Source: Pontivivens ytuae
GTDB lineage: Bacteria > Pseudomonadota > Alphaproteobacteria > Rhodobacterales > Rhodobacteraceae
Direction of reading: 5' to 3'
Assembly (NCBI RefSeq): GCF_015679265.1
Contig: NZ_CP064942.1
Span: 4,010,001-4,074,000 of the forward strand
Length of the DNA stretch: 64,000 nucleotides
Position 1 is the stretch's first letter, and each line of letters begins with the position of its first letter. Position numbers and translations under genes: made by a program. The notes beneath the pieces are model-generated. The model was not told where the DNA came from and made no database searches. It saw nothing but the letters and a program-made list of their open reading frames with translations. Shown one piece after another: positions 9,394 through 18,974 of this stretch.

Positions 9394-9417
9394 TGGGCCA
9401 GCTATTCAGCTCGCCCA
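9394..9417. terminator. hairpin between convergent genes
   Basis: TGGGC-C-AGCT and AGCT-C-GCCCA form a 10-pair-long stem with one C-C mismatch and the loop ATTC. It lies between the ends of the convergent nucleotidase (9352) and aminotransferase (9456) genes, so it could end transcription from both sides. No good T-tract follows on either strand. Confidence 0.35.
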
Positions 9418-9455
9418 GCTCTCAGCAAATCAACCGCACCCAGAGTTGCTCGACC

Positions 9456-10676
9456 TCACGCCGTCCGCGCCTGCGCCGGACGGCTAGCCTCGACGATCCC
9501 GGAAATCGCGGCGTCCAGCGCTCCGGACCCGTGCGGCAGGCCGAGCGCCTTCAGCCCCGCATCCACCACCGCCAACGTGCCCAGCAGCGAATGCGGGCTC
9601 AGGTGGCCCATATGGCCGATGCGGAAGAGCTCCGCCCCCACGTTGGAGTTCATGTCGAGCGCGAGGCCGACGCCCAGCGTGACCCCCATCTGATGCTCGC
9701 ACCACTGGCGCAACGGCTGCGCCTGCCCGCCTTCGATCCGGAATGTCGTGACGGCGATCGAGCGGTGCGCGCGGTCCACGACATTGGGCACGACGACACC
9801 GCCCTCCGCCCAGGCCTCCGCCGCGTTCCAGACCGCCTCGGCCAATGTCGCGTGGCGCGCCCAGGCATTCTCGACACCCTCCTCGTGCACCAGCATGTCC
9901 AGCGCCTCGCGCAGGCCGTAGAGGTGATGGGTCGGCGCAGTTCCCGCGAAGCGCTGGTAGAAGAGTTCGGGCCGCGCCCGCCGCTCCCAGTCCCAGTAGC
10001 CGGAGCGCAGATCGGCGTGCTCCCACGCCGCCCAGGCCCGCGGCCCGTGATAGACGAAGCTTACGCCGGCGGGCGTCATCAGGCCCTTCTGGCAGCCGGT
10101 GACCATCACGTCGACATTCCAGGCATCCATCTCGAACGGCTCACAGCCGAGCGAGGCGATGCAGTCGACCATGAAAAGCGCCTCGTGCCCCGTCGCGCGG
10201 ATCGCCCGCCCGAGCGCTGCGATGTCGTTGCGCACGGAGGACGCGGTGTCGGTTTGCACGCAGAGCACCGCCTTGATCCGACCGTCATCGGCCTTCAGGG
10301 CCTCGACCACCTGCTCCACATCGATCGGCGCGCGGGGGCCGAAGTCGATCATGTCGGTGGTCACGCCCAGTTTCTCCGCCATCTCGCGCCAGCCTTGCGC
10401 GAACCGGCCCGTCGCGAGCACCAGCACGTGGTCGCCGCGGGAGAGCACGTTGCAGAGCGCCGCCTCCCACGCGCCATGCCCGTTGGCGATGTAGAAGGAG
10501 ACGTCGTGCTCCGTCCGCGCCACCGTCCTGAGGTCCGCGACGAGGCCGGGCATCATGTCCACCAACTCGCCCTCGTAGATGTTGGGCGAGCCCCGGTGCA
10601 TCGCCCGCTGCACCCGCTCCGGCGCGGGGCTGGGGCCGGGAATGGCTAGCACGGTCTGTCCGAAGGCGAGCGACAT
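9456..10676 (-). CDS. class V PLP aminotransferase, serine/alanine-glyoxylate type
   Basis: The 406-residue protein has PGPSPAPERVQRAM at the N-terminus, MVDCIASLG and GCQKGLMTPAG, the last containing the PLP lysine. This is the layout of serine-glyoxylate and alanine-glyoxylate aminotransferases, which make hydroxypyruvate or pyruvate and glycine from glyoxylate. The ATG at 10676 is preceded by AAGGAG, so the extension to 10745 is rejected. No serine-cycle genes lie nearby, so the exact donor remains open. Confidence 0.85.
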   Translation of the reverse strand: MSLAFGQTVLAIPGPSPAPERVQRAMHRGSPNIYEGELVDMMPGLVADLRTVARTEHDVSFYIANGHGAWEAALCNVLSRGDHVLVLATGRFAQGWREMAEKLGVTTDMIDFGPRAPIDVEQVVEALKADDGRIKAVLCVQTDTASSVRNDIAALGRAIRATGHEALFMVDCIASLGCEPFEMDAWNVDVMVTGCQKGLMTPAGVSFVYHGPRAWAAWEHADLRSGYWDWERRARPELFYQRFAGTAPTHHLYGLREALDMLVHEEGVENAWARHATLAEAVWNAAEAWAEGGVVVPNVVDRAHRSIAVTTFRIEGGQAQPLRQWCEHQMGVTLGVGLALDMNSNVGAELFRIGHMGHLSPHSLLGTLAVVDAGLKALGLPHGSGALDAAISGIVEASRPAQARTA

Positions 10677-10750
10677 GGGCGGTTCTCCTTTGCTCATGGA
10701 ATGAGACGCGGCATCCGCCGCCCTGTCCAGCAGCACGTGAATCAAAAAAT

Positions 10751-10767
10751 GTGATCCGTCAGATCAC
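10751..10767. promoter_or_regulatory. palindrome GTGATC-N5-GATCAC, possible operator
   Basis: This perfect 6-bp inverted repeat with a 5-base spacer lies in the 247-bp gap between the divergent aminotransferase and AAA ATPase genes, 75 bp before the aminotransferase start. It resembles the binding site of a dimeric regulator. The regulator is unknown, and the 9-base spacing between TGTGA and TCACG does not fit a CRP site. Confidence 0.4.
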
Positions 10768-10923
10768 GCGAGGACAGCAGATGGTCGGCATTCTGCCATA
10801 CCGGGCGGGAAGATATTTCAAATGCTATCAATGTGTTGACGATCGCCCACGGAACCGTCTGACTGGCCATGCTGCGGGCGCGAAGGCCGCTTGCGTGGGG
10901 CAATCTGAAGCGGAGGAACGGTC

Positions 10924-12264
10924 ATGGCCGATGGCGGACCGACAGTTGATTTCGAAGAGCGGGTCGTCGACCGCATCACCAAGCACTTTGCGGGCCTCCG
11001 GACCCGGGACCTCACCACGATGGGTCGAGTGTTTCCGACGACCGCGCGGCCGGACCTCGAAACGGCGATCGCCGACCTGCTTGAGGCCGAAGCAACCGAC
11101 GTCGATTTCGTCGGCGTCAGCGCCCTGAACTATCGCCCGCTGAAATTCAGCGCGCTGATCAGCGAGCGGCGCGAACCGCCGATCGTCGTCCCTGCCGAGT
11201 ACCAGGACATCGATATCGGGGACGAGACGCCGGGCCGGTGCATCGTCTCCGGCATCTGGTTCTTCACCCATCGCGACGCCCCTGTGGCCCTTCTCGTCTC
11301 CCAGGCGGAGCGGCCTTACGACGATCCCGGCGTGCGGGTCGAGGTGGTCATGAGCGAGGCCGGCGGCGGGCGTGATGCGGCGCAGCGACTGCTCGGCATA
11401 ATGGCGAAGTCGCTGACCGAACGCTCGGTCTATGCGGGACGCACGCTCTCCTTCACCACGCAGCGCTCGTACATGGGCGGTCTCGGCGCGCTGCAGGTCC
11501 ACCAGTTGCCCACGGTCTCGCTGGAGGATGTGATCCTGCCACGGCCGACGCTGGAGGCGTTGCAACGCACCGTCTTCCGTTTCGTCGAGACGCGGGCCGC
11601 GCTGAAGGAGCACGGTTTTTCCACGAAACGCGGGCTGCTGCTCTACGGTCCGCCGGGGACCGGGAAGACGCATTTCATCCGCTATCTGCTGTTCCAGATG
11701 GCGGGACATACGGCACTGTTGGTGACGGCAGAGCAGGTCGCGTACTTCAACCAAGTCATGATGGTCGCCCGCGCCCTGCAACCGGCCATCGTGGTCATTG
11801 AGGATGCCGATCTGCTGGCTCGCGCGCGCGAGGAGCGGGACGGAGACTGCTCGCAGGTGCTGCTCAACAGCCTGCTCAACCACATGGATGGCCTGACGGA
11901 GGATGCGGAGATCCTCTTCATCCTGACGACCAACCGTCCCGAGACGCTGGAGGCGGCGGTGCGCGACCGCCCCGGTCGCATCGATCAGGCGATCGAGATC
12001 CCGCTGCCCGATGCGGAATGCCGGGCCCGCCTGCTGCGGCTCTACAGCGAGCGCATGACACTGCCGGAGAGCATCGTGGAGGCCTGCGTCCGCCGAACGG
12101 ACAGCGTCTCCGCCGCCTTCATCCGGGAGCTTGCGCGGCGCATGGCTCAGTTCGCCCTGCTTCGCGATACCAAGGAGGTCGGGGACGAGGACATGCAGCT
12201 CGCGCTCGACGAGATGCTGAACGCCGGGGACTTCAACTCCATGGCCCTGGGTGCCGCGTCCTAG
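10924..12264 (+). CDS. AAA family ATPase (CDC48/BCS1-like core) with unassigned N-terminal domain
   Basis: The 446-residue protein has an unassigned N-terminal region of about 200 residues, then an AAA domain. The Walker A motif GPPGTGKT is at 242-249, Walker B IVVIEDAD near 289-296, a sensor-1 ILTTNRPE segment and RPGRID as the arginine-finger-like region. Such ATPases remodel or unfold protein complexes. No protease, BCS1 membrane anchor or recognised partner is adjacent. GAGGAACGGTC precedes the ATG. The 3' end overlaps the convergent membrane-protein gene by 32 bp. Confidence 0.85.
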   Translation: MADGGPTVDFEERVVDRITKHFAGLRTRDLTTMGRVFPTTARPDLETAIADLLEAEATDVDFVGVSALNYRPLKFSALISERREPPIVVPAEYQDIDIGDETPGRCIVSGIWFFTHRDAPVALLVSQAERPYDDPGVRVEVVMSEAGGGRDAAQRLLGIMAKSLTERSVYAGRTLSFTTQRSYMGGLGALQVHQLPTVSLEDVILPRPTLEALQRTVFRFVETRAALKEHGFSTKRGLLLYGPPGTGKTHFIRYLLFQMAGHTALLVTAEQVAYFNQVMMVARALQPAIVVIEDADLLARAREERDGDCSQVLLNSLLNHMDGLTEDAEILFILTTNRPETLEAAVRDRPGRIDQAIEIPLPDAECRARLLRLYSERMTLPESIVEACVRRTDSVSAAFIRELARRMAQFALLRDTKEVGDEDMQLALDEMLNAGDFNSMALGAAS

Positions 12265-12841
12265 GGGCTTCAGACCATCGCGCGACACGCGCCTCCAGCT
12301 CGTCGACCGAAATCGGGAGCTTCGACAGAGGGATCGCGATGGCGATCGCCTGGAACACGAGGACCACCGACGCATCGCGTCGGTGCAGACCCTTGAAGAG
12401 GACCCAGCCTTGCGTGACACCGTCGATCGCGCCGCGCAGGGTCGCGCCCTCCGGCCCGATGGTCACGGTGCGTGCGCCTCCATACGTTTCGCTCAGGTCG
12501 AGCGCGTGGCGATGCCAGATGTCGATCCACGACATCCGCATGGCGCTCAGCACCGGCACTAGGACGATCATGGCAAGGATCGTCCCCGCTGCGACGAGTG
12601 CAACGAGCTGATGCACGGCCGGGATCTCGCTGCTCCACAGCCAGAGCTCGGCTGCGGCATAGAGAGCAACCAACGCGGCCGCGAGGGTGACGGCGGTTAA
12701 CAGGATGGACACCAGCGACCGACCGCCGTGGCGCGTCATCGTCTCGGTCAGGGCCGCGTCGAGCTGCTGGAGGCCGAAGACGTTGTCCTCGTCCGATACG
12801 TCCCGGTAATCGAACGTGACCGTGATTTGCGGTCCGGTCAC
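12233..12841 (-). CDS. YcxB-like membrane protein (tentative)
   Basis: The 202-residue product has a soluble N-terminal segment, two hydrophobic helices (about residues 43-68 and 77-102) and a C-terminal soluble domain. That domain has the beta-rich pattern of YcxB-like proteins, including an [10 protein letters not shown] segment typical of them. The function of this family is not known. Its GTG start overlaps the dapE stop as GTGA, so it is the last gene of a coupled four-gene chain. Confidence 0.7.
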   Translation of the reverse strand: MTGPQITVTFDYRDVSDEDNVFGLQQLDAALTETMTRHGGRSLVSILLTAVTLAAALVALYAAAELWLWSSEIPAVHQLVALVAAGTILAMIVLVPVLSAMRMSWIDIWHRHALDLSETYGGARTVTIGPEGATLRGAIDGVTQGWVLFKGLHRRDASVVLVFQAIAIAIPLSKLPISVDELEARVARWSEAPRTRHPGPWS

Positions 12842-13992
12842 GTGCCGCCCGTCGCGAAATAGCCGCTCAGGATGCGCATGTAGATCGCCTTGAGCTGGTG
12901 GATGTGCTCGACGCGGACATGTTCGTCCACCTGGTGCATGGACTGGCCGACGAGGCCGAACTCGACGACCGGGCAGTGGTCCTTCACGAAGCGGGCGTCG
13001 GAGGTGCCACCCGTCGTTGAGAGCTCGGGGGCGAGGCCCGTCTCAGCCTCCACCGCGCGCCCGATGAGGTCGGAGAGCTCGCCGGGCGGCGTGATGAAGC
13101 TCTCGCCCGAGATCTGGATCCGCAGGTCGAAGGCGATCCCGGTCTCCCGGCTCATCTGCTGCGCCTCGCGTTGCAGCCAGTCGGAGAGGCCCGCGCCGGT
13201 ATGCGCGTCGTTGAAGCGGATGTTGACGGTCGCGCGGCCCTGCCGGGGGATCACGTTGTTCGCCGGATTGCCGACATCGATCGTGGTGATCGCGAGGGTG
13301 GAGGCGTCGAAGTGCTCGGTGCCGGTGTCGAGCTCGGCTTGGGCGAGCTTGTCGAGCAGGCGCACGAGGCCGGGCAGCGGGTTGAGCGCGCGGTGCGGAT
13401 AGGCCGAATGGCCCTGCCGCCCCGTGGCCGTGATGAAGGCAGTCATGGAGCCGCGGCGCCCGATCTTCATCATCTCGCCCATCCGCTCCGGGCAGGTGGG
13501 CTCACCGACGAGGCAGTGGTCCATGCGCTCGCCCTGTTCGGCCATCCAGTCTAGGATCGCGGCGGTGCCGTCCACGCCGTCGCCCTCCTCGTCGCCGGTG
13601 ATCGCCAGCACGACGGAGCCGTCGGGCGGGGTATCGCGGACGAAGTCGATGGCGGCGGCGGCAAAGGCCGCGACGCCGGATTTCATGTCGCAGGCACCGC
13701 GCCCGTAGAGGGTGCCGTCCACGATCTCGGCCCCGAACGGGTCGTGGGTCCAGTCATCCGGGTTGCCCACGGGGACCACGTCCGTATGCCCGTTGAAACC
13801 GAACGTCCGGCCGTTCTTCCCCTCACCCCAGCGGGCGAAGAGGTTGGCGATGCCATTGCGGTCCACGCGCGTGGTGTTGAACCCGGCCTCCGACAGCAGC
13901 CGGTCGAGGAGAACGATCGCGCCGCCTTCCTGGGGCGTGACGGAGGGGCAGCGGATCAGGTCCTGCGTCAGCGCGACGGGGTCGGTGGTCAT
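12838..13992 (-). CDS. dapE: succinyl-diaminopimelate desuccinylase
   Basis: DapE hydrolyses N-succinyl-LL-2,6-diaminopimelate to LL-diaminopimelate in lysine and peptidoglycan precursor synthesis. The 384-residue M20 metallopeptidase-fold protein shows [11 protein letters not shown] (zinc histidine), [11 protein letters not shown] (bridging aspartate), TGDEEGDG (catalytic glutamates) and a dimerisation domain from about residue 180. Length matches the family. The start overlaps the GNAT gene stop as ATGA. The succinylase partner dapD lies 5.3 kb away in the same direction. Confidence 0.95.
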   Translation of the reverse strand: MTTDPVALTQDLIRCPSVTPQEGGAIVLLDRLLSEAGFNTTRVDRNGIANLFARWGEGKNGRTFGFNGHTDVVPVGNPDDWTHDPFGAEIVDGTLYGRGACDMKSGVAAFAAAAIDFVRDTPPDGSVVLAITGDEEGDGVDGTAAILDWMAEQGERMDHCLVGEPTCPERMGEMMKIGRRGSMTAFITATGRQGHSAYPHRALNPLPGLVRLLDKLAQAELDTGTEHFDASTLAITTIDVGNPANNVIPRQGRATVNIRFNDAHTGAGLSDWLQREAQQMSRETGIAFDLRIQISGESFITPPGELSDLIGRAVEAETGLAPELSTTGGTSDARFVKDHCPVVEFGLVGQSMHQVDEHVRVEHIHQLKAIYMRILSGYFATGGT

Positions 13993-14798
13993 CCCAGCTC
14001 CATGGTGGCGATCCCGAACAGGCGGGCGTGGTCGGTGGCGGGCGGTGTGCCACGATACATGCGGGCGGTCTCGAAGACGGGCGCGGCGTTCAGGAGAGCC
14101 GCGAGCTCCGCACCCGCCGGGTTGGCGTCGGGGATATCGACGAAGATTTCTGTTTCTCCGAGGCTTGCGGCCGCTGCTTCAACCAACCTCAGAGCGGTTG
14201 CGGCGTCGGGCGCGATGAGAGGCCCGATCTTCGCGCCGGTCCCACAGCGCCGGATCGTGACGAGGGTGTCGGGCCCGGCGGTCAGCGTCCGGCGGTGCTC
14301 CGTATCGCTGAACCATGCAGTCGCGAAGCGCGGGCGGGCGGCACCATTCACCGCTTCGTCCAGAGCCTCCAGCGCAGCCGGATCACCCGGCCCTACGCCC
14401 TCCTGCGTGCGCGGCATGGCCTCGGCGGCGAAGCGCACCGTCCGCCCCATCTTCACGAAGCCGGAGCGGGCGTAGTTCTCCTGCTGCGCCGGGACGCCGT
14501 CGAGGCCGACCGTGCGCCCGGCGGCATGCTCCAGCGCCGCTTGCCAGACTGCCCAGCCATGGCCCTGCCCGCGATAGTCCGGCAGGCAGAGGTAGAGGCC
14601 CAGAAAGGCGAGCGCGTCGCAGTGGTTCACCACGCTGATCGCGGCGACCGGTTTCCCGTCCACCTCGTTAACGAAAAAGCCCTCGGGGTCGGCGGCCATG
14701 AACGCCGCCGCGTCGTCGCGCCCCGGGTTCCAGCCCTCGGCCGCGGCCCAGTCGAGGATCATCGGCAGTTCGTCGGCGCGTGCGGTGCGGATCGTCAT
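13989..14798 (-). CDS. GNAT acetyltransferase with C-terminal second domain
   Basis: The first 130 residues form a GNAT domain with the acetyl-CoA loop [14 protein letters not shown] (R/Q-x-x-G-x-G/A type). The following 140 residues resemble the C-terminal acetyltransf_18/YitH-type domain that often follows such GNATs. The acceptor is unknown. The gene overlaps both neighbours (HAD phosphatase upstream, dapE downstream) by 4 bp. Confidence 0.82.
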   Translation of the reverse strand: MTIRTARADELPMILDWAAAEGWNPGRDDAAAFMAADPEGFFVNEVDGKPVAAISVVNHCDALAFLGLYLCLPDYRGQGHGWAVWQAALEHAAGRTVGLDGVPAQQENYARSGFVKMGRTVRFAAEAMPRTQEGVGPGDPAALEALDEAVNGAARPRFATAWFSDTEHRRTLTAGPDTLVTIRRCGTGAKIGPLIAPDAATALRLVEAAAASLGETEIFVDIPDANPAGAELAALLNAAPVFETARMYRGTPPATDHARLFGIATMELG

Positions 14799-15451
14799 AG
14801 CTCTATTCCCATCAGGTCGGCCGCGATCTCCGGCACTTCGGCGGGCGCGCCGGCAAGGCCGTCAGCCTCGGCCGTGTGCAGCTCCCCCTCCTCGGCGAAG
14901 CCCCAGAGCGCGCCGATCGTGGGAATGTCGTTGTTGCGCGCGCCCTCGATATCGTGCCGCCGGTCGCCGAGCACGATGCAGAGCGCGGGGTCGTGCCCGG
15001 TCTCGGCGAGCACATGGGCGTAAAGCGCGGTCTTGTCCGCGTTCTTGCCCGAGATCTCCGCCCCGAAGATCCGGTCGACATGGGCGTCGAGGCCCAGGAC
15101 CTCCGCCTGCCGTTCGGCCACGGGTGTCGGCAAGACGGAAGTGAGGTAGATCGCCACCTCGAGGTCGCGCAGGTCGTCGAGCATCACGCCGACATCGTCC
15201 TGCACCTCGGCCTCCTCCACCCCTCCGGCCATATAGGCGGCGAAGAAATCCGTGACCGCCTCGCCGATATCGGCGGTGGTGCCGAGCAGAACCTCCAGCA
15301 CCTCCCAGATCGGGGGGCCGACGGTCCAGCCGAGCTCGGCCACAGGCGGCACCTCACCGCCCTGCTGGCGCAAGGCGTGGCCGAGGGCCGCGAAGTAGCC
15401 TTCGGAAGGGTCGACGAGGGTGCCGTCGAGGTCGAGGAAGATGGCCTGCAT
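14795..15451 (-). CDS. HAD-superfamily hydrolase, phosphoglycolate phosphatase-like
   Basis: The 218-residue protein begins with FLDLDGTLVD, the HAD motif I with nucleophile and acid/base aspartates. It has a helical cap (residues 15-80), TSVLP as motif II, a lysine in GKNADK as motif III and VLGDRRHDIEGA as motif IV. It fits the Gph-like phosphatases. The real substrate may be any small phosphomonoester. It is the first gene of the coupled HAD-GNAT-dapE-YcxB-like chain. Confidence 0.87.
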   Translation of the reverse strand: MQAIFLDLDGTLVDPSEGYFAALGHALRQQGGEVPPVAELGWTVGPPIWEVLEVLLGTTADIGEAVTDFFAAYMAGGVEEAEVQDDVGVMLDDLRDLEVAIYLTSVLPTPVAERQAEVLGLDAHVDRIFGAEISGKNADKTALYAHVLAETGHDPALCIVLGDRRHDIEGARNNDIPTIGALWGFAEEGELHTAEADGLAGAPAEVPEIAADLMGIEL

Positions 15452-15517
15452 GTTCGTTCCCGCGCGGAGTGGACCTGATGTGACGCAGAGACGCGCCGTT
15501 GTCCATCATCGATGGTC

Positions 15518-16483
15518 TCAGAGCGGTGGCAGATCGAGGGGCGTCACGGTGACTTCGGCTGCGAGGCGGCGGGCGGTCGCGCCGTCGAAGAGCTCCGTCG
15601 CCGGTGTCGTGACGGCGGCCGCGGCGGCGGCGGTACCGAGGCGGACGGCGTCCGCGAGGCTCTCGCCCTGCGCGAGCGCGAGGGTCAGCGCGCCCATCAG
15701 GCTGTCGCCCGCACCCACGGCGCTGACAACCTTTACCACCGGCGGTCGGCAATGGACGGCGCCCTCGGCCCAGACGCCGACATTGCCCTCGGCGCCGAGC
15801 GCCATGACGAGGTGGTCGGCGACACCGGCGCGCAGGAGAACCCGGCCGAAGAGCGCCAGCGCCTCGGGCGTGTCGAAGGAGCGGCCCGCCAGTTCCTCCG
15901 CCTCCGCCCGGTCCATGCGGAGCACATCGACGGGGCCGCCGGGCATGCCCGCGGCCGCGGCGCTGAGCGCGGGGCCGGAGGTATCGAGCAGGAAGCGGCC
16001 GCCCTGCGCGCGGGCCAGCGCGCCGATCCGACCCTGCACCTCGGGCGCCACACCGGGCGGCAGGCTGCCGGAGAGGACGACCATCGCGTCGGCCGAGATC
16101 GCCTGCCCCAGCGCGTCGAGCATCGCGGCGACGTCGCCCTCCGACCATTGCGGCCCGGCCATGACGAAGCGGTATTGCTGCCCGCTCTGCGCCTCGGTCA
16201 CCGCGAAGGACTGGCGGGTGAGGCCCGGCCCGGCGAAACGCGCGACGCCGATCCCCTCCCCCTCCAGCATCGCGGCGGCGAGATCGCCGGTGACGCCTGC
16301 GAGCGCCGCGAAGGCCGTCGAGGCACCGCCCAGCCGGGCCACTGCGCGGCTCACATTGATCCCGCCACCACCTGGATCGAGCCGTTCATCGGCGCAGCGC
16401 AGCTTCAGATGGGGTGCTACCAGCGGCGTGGAGGCGGACACGTCCAGCGTCGGGTTGAGGGTGACGGTCAGGATCTCGCGCAT
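15518..16483 (-). CDS. PfkB-family hexose kinase (phosphofructokinase type)
   Basis: The 321-residue ribokinase-fold enzyme starts with ILTVTLNPTLD and contains DPGGGGINVSRA in the sugar-binding region and GAGDSLMGA with the catalytic aspartate and anion hole. This matches 1-phosphofructokinase and minor 6-phosphofructokinase (PfkB) enzymes. No fructose PTS genes lie nearby, which slightly favours the 6-phosphofructokinase reading. It lies 66 bp from the HAD gene and 27 bp from the GNAT gene. Confidence 0.85.
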   Translation of the reverse strand: MREILTVTLNPTLDVSASTPLVAPHLKLRCADERLDPGGGGINVSRAVARLGGASTAFAALAGVTGDLAAAMLEGEGIGVARFAGPGLTRQSFAVTEAQSGQQYRFVMAGPQWSEGDVAAMLDALGQAISADAMVVLSGSLPPGVAPEVQGRIGALARAQGGRFLLDTSGPALSAAAAGMPGGPVDVLRMDRAEAEELAGRSFDTPEALALFGRVLLRAGVADHLVMALGAEGNVGVWAEGAVHCRPPVVKVVSAVGAGDSLMGALTLALAQGESLADAVRLGTAAAAAAVTTPATELFDGATARRLAAEVTVTPLDLPPL

Positions 16484-16510
16484 CTTCTCCTCCGCTCGCT
16501 CCGGCCGCGG

Positions 16511-16987
16511 TCAGACGGGACCGGACACGGTGACATGGATCGGCTCCAGCCCGGCGCGCTGCATCAGCCTGGCCGAGGCGTCGTTGAACGTGAAGTGGAC
16601 AACGCGCAGTTCGGTGACCTGGGCCTCGCGCAGCCGGGCTCTGAGCGCGTCGATCAGCGCGAGCGCCACGCCCTGCCGACGCGCCTGCTCCGCCACCGCA
16701 ACGTGATGGATCATGGCATAGCGATAGGCGGCGTGGATCGGCCCGGGCTCCCGCGTGATGAGCTCGTGGAGCAGGTAGCCGATCGCCCGCCCCTCCCGCT
16801 CCGCGATCAGCGCGGCCTGATCGGGCTTCTCCAGCGCCTCAGCGAACCAAGCCTCCATCACCGCCGGCTCATCGAGCGGGCTGAACCACTGCGGATGCGC
16901 CGCGGCGTGCAGCGCCTGCACGTCGCGGTTCAGCGTCGCGAGAGCCGGAGCGTCCGCCGCCGTCGCCACCCGGATCGCGAGGCTCAA
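16511..16987 (-). CDS. GNAT family N-acetyltransferase
   Basis: This 158-residue single GNAT domain begins IRVATAADAPALATLN and has a VAEQARRQGVALALIDAL acetyl-CoA loop and a C-terminal FTFNDASARLMQRAG segment. The TTG at 16987 is chosen because it overlaps the aldo/keto reductase stop as TTGA and gives the usual N-terminal length. Starts further upstream would add an arginine-rich tail read from inside the neighbouring gene. The acceptor is not known. Confidence 0.78.
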   Translation of the reverse strand: MSLAIRVATAADAPALATLNRDVQALHAAAHPQWFSPLDEPAVMEAWFAEALEKPDQAALIAEREGRAIGYLLHELITREPGPIHAAYRYAMIHHVAVAEQARRQGVALALIDALRARLREAQVTELRVVHFTFNDASARLMQRAGLEPIHVTVSGPV

Positions 16988-18030
16988 TAGGGGATCGGAT
17001 AGCGGCGGTGGAGCGCGCCGATCCCCTCCATCACCTCCGCGCTCAGCTCCGTCTCGGCGGCATCGAGACACACGTCGAGCTGTTCCAGTGAGGTCGCCCC
17101 AATGATGACGGACGCCATGAAGGGTCGCGTCAGACAGAAGGCGAGCGCCATGGTCGCGGGGTCGATTCCATGGTCACGGGCAAGCGCCGCATAGGCGTCG
17201 GCCGCCTCCAGCGAGACCGGATTGACCCGCCCGCCCAGCTCCGGCGAGGACACGTCGCGGCGCGAGCCCGGCACGACCACGTCGCCCGAATACTTGCCGG
17301 TGAGCAGGCCCGCCGCCAGCGACGAATAGGCGAGCAGCCCGACCCGCTCGTGATGGCCGAGCTCCGCAAGGTCGAGATCGTAGTGCCGGTACATGAGCGA
17401 GTACTCGTTCTGAGCCGACGCGACACGCGGGAAGCCCTCAGCCTCGGCGATCTCCAGCATCTTCATAATGCCCCAGGAGGTGTCGTTGGAGACGCCGATA
17501 TGCCGGATGCGCCCGCGCTCGACCTCCTTCGACAGCGCCTCCAGCGTGCGTTTCAGATCGTCGACCGTCGCCTGCCGCTCCTGCCCCGACGGATCGTACT
17601 CCCACTGGCGGCGGAAGTGGAAATGGCCGCGGTTGGGCCAGTGGAGCTGGTAGAGGTCGATGGTCTCCACGTTCAGCCGCTTCAGCGAGCCGTCGAGCGC
17701 GGTTTCGATAATCTCCGGCGTGATCGGGCCGCCGTCGCGGATGAAGCCGAAATTGCTGCCGACGACCTTGGTGGCGAGGATCACGCCATCCGCGTTGCCC
17801 CGCTTCTTCACCCAGGTCCCGATGATCTCCTCGGTCCGCCCGCAGGTCTCCGCGCTGAGCGGGGTCGTGGGATACATCTCGGCCGTGTCGATGAAGTTCA
17901 CGCCGCGCTCCAGCGCGCGGTCGATCTGCGCGTGGCCCTCCGCTTCGGTGTTCTGCGTGCCCCAGGTCATGGAGCCGAGGCAGATCTCGCTCACCTCGAG
18001 GTCCGAGGTGCCCAGAAGTCGCTTTTTCAT
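16984..18030 (-). CDS. aldo/keto reductase (Tas-like)
   Basis: The 348-residue TIM-barrel oxidoreductase uses NADPH to reduce carbonyls. FIDTAEMYP holds the catalytic aspartate and tyrosine, ATKVVG the lysine and YQLHWPNRG the histidine. The length, the SLRRLNVETIDLYQLHW-like segment and the YSSLAAGLLTGKY segment match the Tas/YajO branch. The ATG at 18030 is preferred to the start at 18087, which would give an upstream extension read from inside the epimerase gene. Confidence 0.9.
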   Translation of the reverse strand: MKKRLLGTSDLEVSEICLGSMTWGTQNTEAEGHAQIDRALERGVNFIDTAEMYPTTPLSAETCGRTEEIIGTWVKKRGNADGVILATKVVGSNFGFIRDGGPITPEIIETALDGSLKRLNVETIDLYQLHWPNRGHFHFRRQWEYDPSGQERQATVDDLKRTLEALSKEVERGRIRHIGVSNDTSWGIMKMLEIAEAEGFPRVASAQNEYSLMYRHYDLDLAELGHHERVGLLAYSSLAAGLLTGKYSGDVVVPGSRRDVSSPELGGRVNPVSLEAADAYAALARDHGIDPATMALAFCLTRPFMASVIIGATSLEQLDVCLDAAETELSAEVMEGIGALHRRYPIPY

Positions 18031-18034
18031 GATG

Positions 18035-18937
18035 TCATTCCCGTGCGGTGCCCGCATCGACATAGCGGCGCCAGTCATGCTCTTCAACGAAGCCGAGCAT
18101 CTCGCGCACCTTGCGGTTGGAATAGAGCGCCTCGTGCTCGTCCACGGGGTCGAGCGGCACGCCGGGGAAGTACGTCTCCGCCAGTTCCCGCGCCGGACGG
18201 TCGACGGAGTTGGTGTCGTTCGCGGCGTTGAAGATCTGGAAACCTAGGCCGTCGGTCTCGATACACCGATGCACGATCTGGCCGAGATCGCGGGCATCGA
18301 CATAGTTGAAGATGTTGCGCTTGCGGACCTGCGGATCGGCGAAGAAGCCGGGGAAGAGATCGTATTCATGCGGCTCGATCACGTTGCCGATCCGCAGGGC
18401 GTAGATGTCGGCGCCCGTGCGCGCCTGGAAACTGCGCGCTGTGACCTCGTTAACGACCTTGGACATGGCGTAGCTGTCCTCGGGCACGACCTCCATCTCC
18501 TCGGTGACGGGCAGCCGCGCGGGCGGCTTGTCGCCCATGGCGAAGCAGGTTCCGTAGACGGTCTCGGACGAGGCGATGACGACCTTGCGGATGCCGAGCT
18601 TTGTCGCCGCCTCGATGACGTTGTAGGTGCCGATGGTGTTGATGCGGTAGGTCTCCGCGTCCGAGCGCAGCAGGATGCGCGGCACGGCTGCGAAATGAAC
18701 GACCGCGTCGAAGGGCTGCGGCGCGCCTGCCTCCAGCTCGCCGAGATTGGCGTGCTGGGTCAGCGCCGCGAAGACCTGTCCGCTGTCCGTGATATCGGCG
18801 TGGAGGTCGTCCACCCCCTCGGCGCCCAGCGGCACCAGATCGGCGTTGACCACATGGTGCCCCGCATCCCGCAGCCACGGCACCACATGCCGCCCCGCCT
18901 TGCCCGATCCGCCGGTGAACAGAACCCGCTTGCCCAT
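18035..18937 (-). CDS. NAD(P)-dependent epimerase/dehydratase
   Basis: This 300-residue extended short-chain dehydrogenase has a Rossmann motif (VLFTGGSGKAGRHV), HFAAVP, and the catalytic S...YAMSK triad (Y-x-x-x-K). It probably acts on a nucleotide-sugar or sugar acid. The ATG at 18937 follows GGGAGG by 5 bases. It lies 4 bp before the aldo/keto reductase and is probably in the same transcript. Confidence 0.88.
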   Translation of the reverse strand: MGKRVLFTGGSGKAGRHVVPWLRDAGHHVVNADLVPLGAEGVDDLHADITDSGQVFAALTQHANLGELEAGAPQPFDAVVHFAAVPRILLRSDAETYRINTIGTYNVIEAATKLGIRKVVIASSETVYGTCFAMGDKPPARLPVTEEMEVVPEDSYAMSKVVNEVTARSFQARTGADIYALRIGNVIEPHEYDLFPGFFADPQVRKRNIFNYVDARDLGQIVHRCIETDGLGFQIFNAANDTNSVDRPARELAETYFPGVPLDPVDEHEALYSNRKVREMLGFVEEHDWRRYVDAGTARE

Positions 18938-18974
18938 CGCATCCTCCCGTTTCGAAGGCACGATAGGGCGCGGC

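Noticed and set aside
10751..10767. CRP/FNR-type binding site
   Set aside because: The half-site spacing does not fit CRP (6 bases between TGTGA and TCACA) or FNR (TTGAT-N4-ATCAA). It is kept only as an operator of unknown type.
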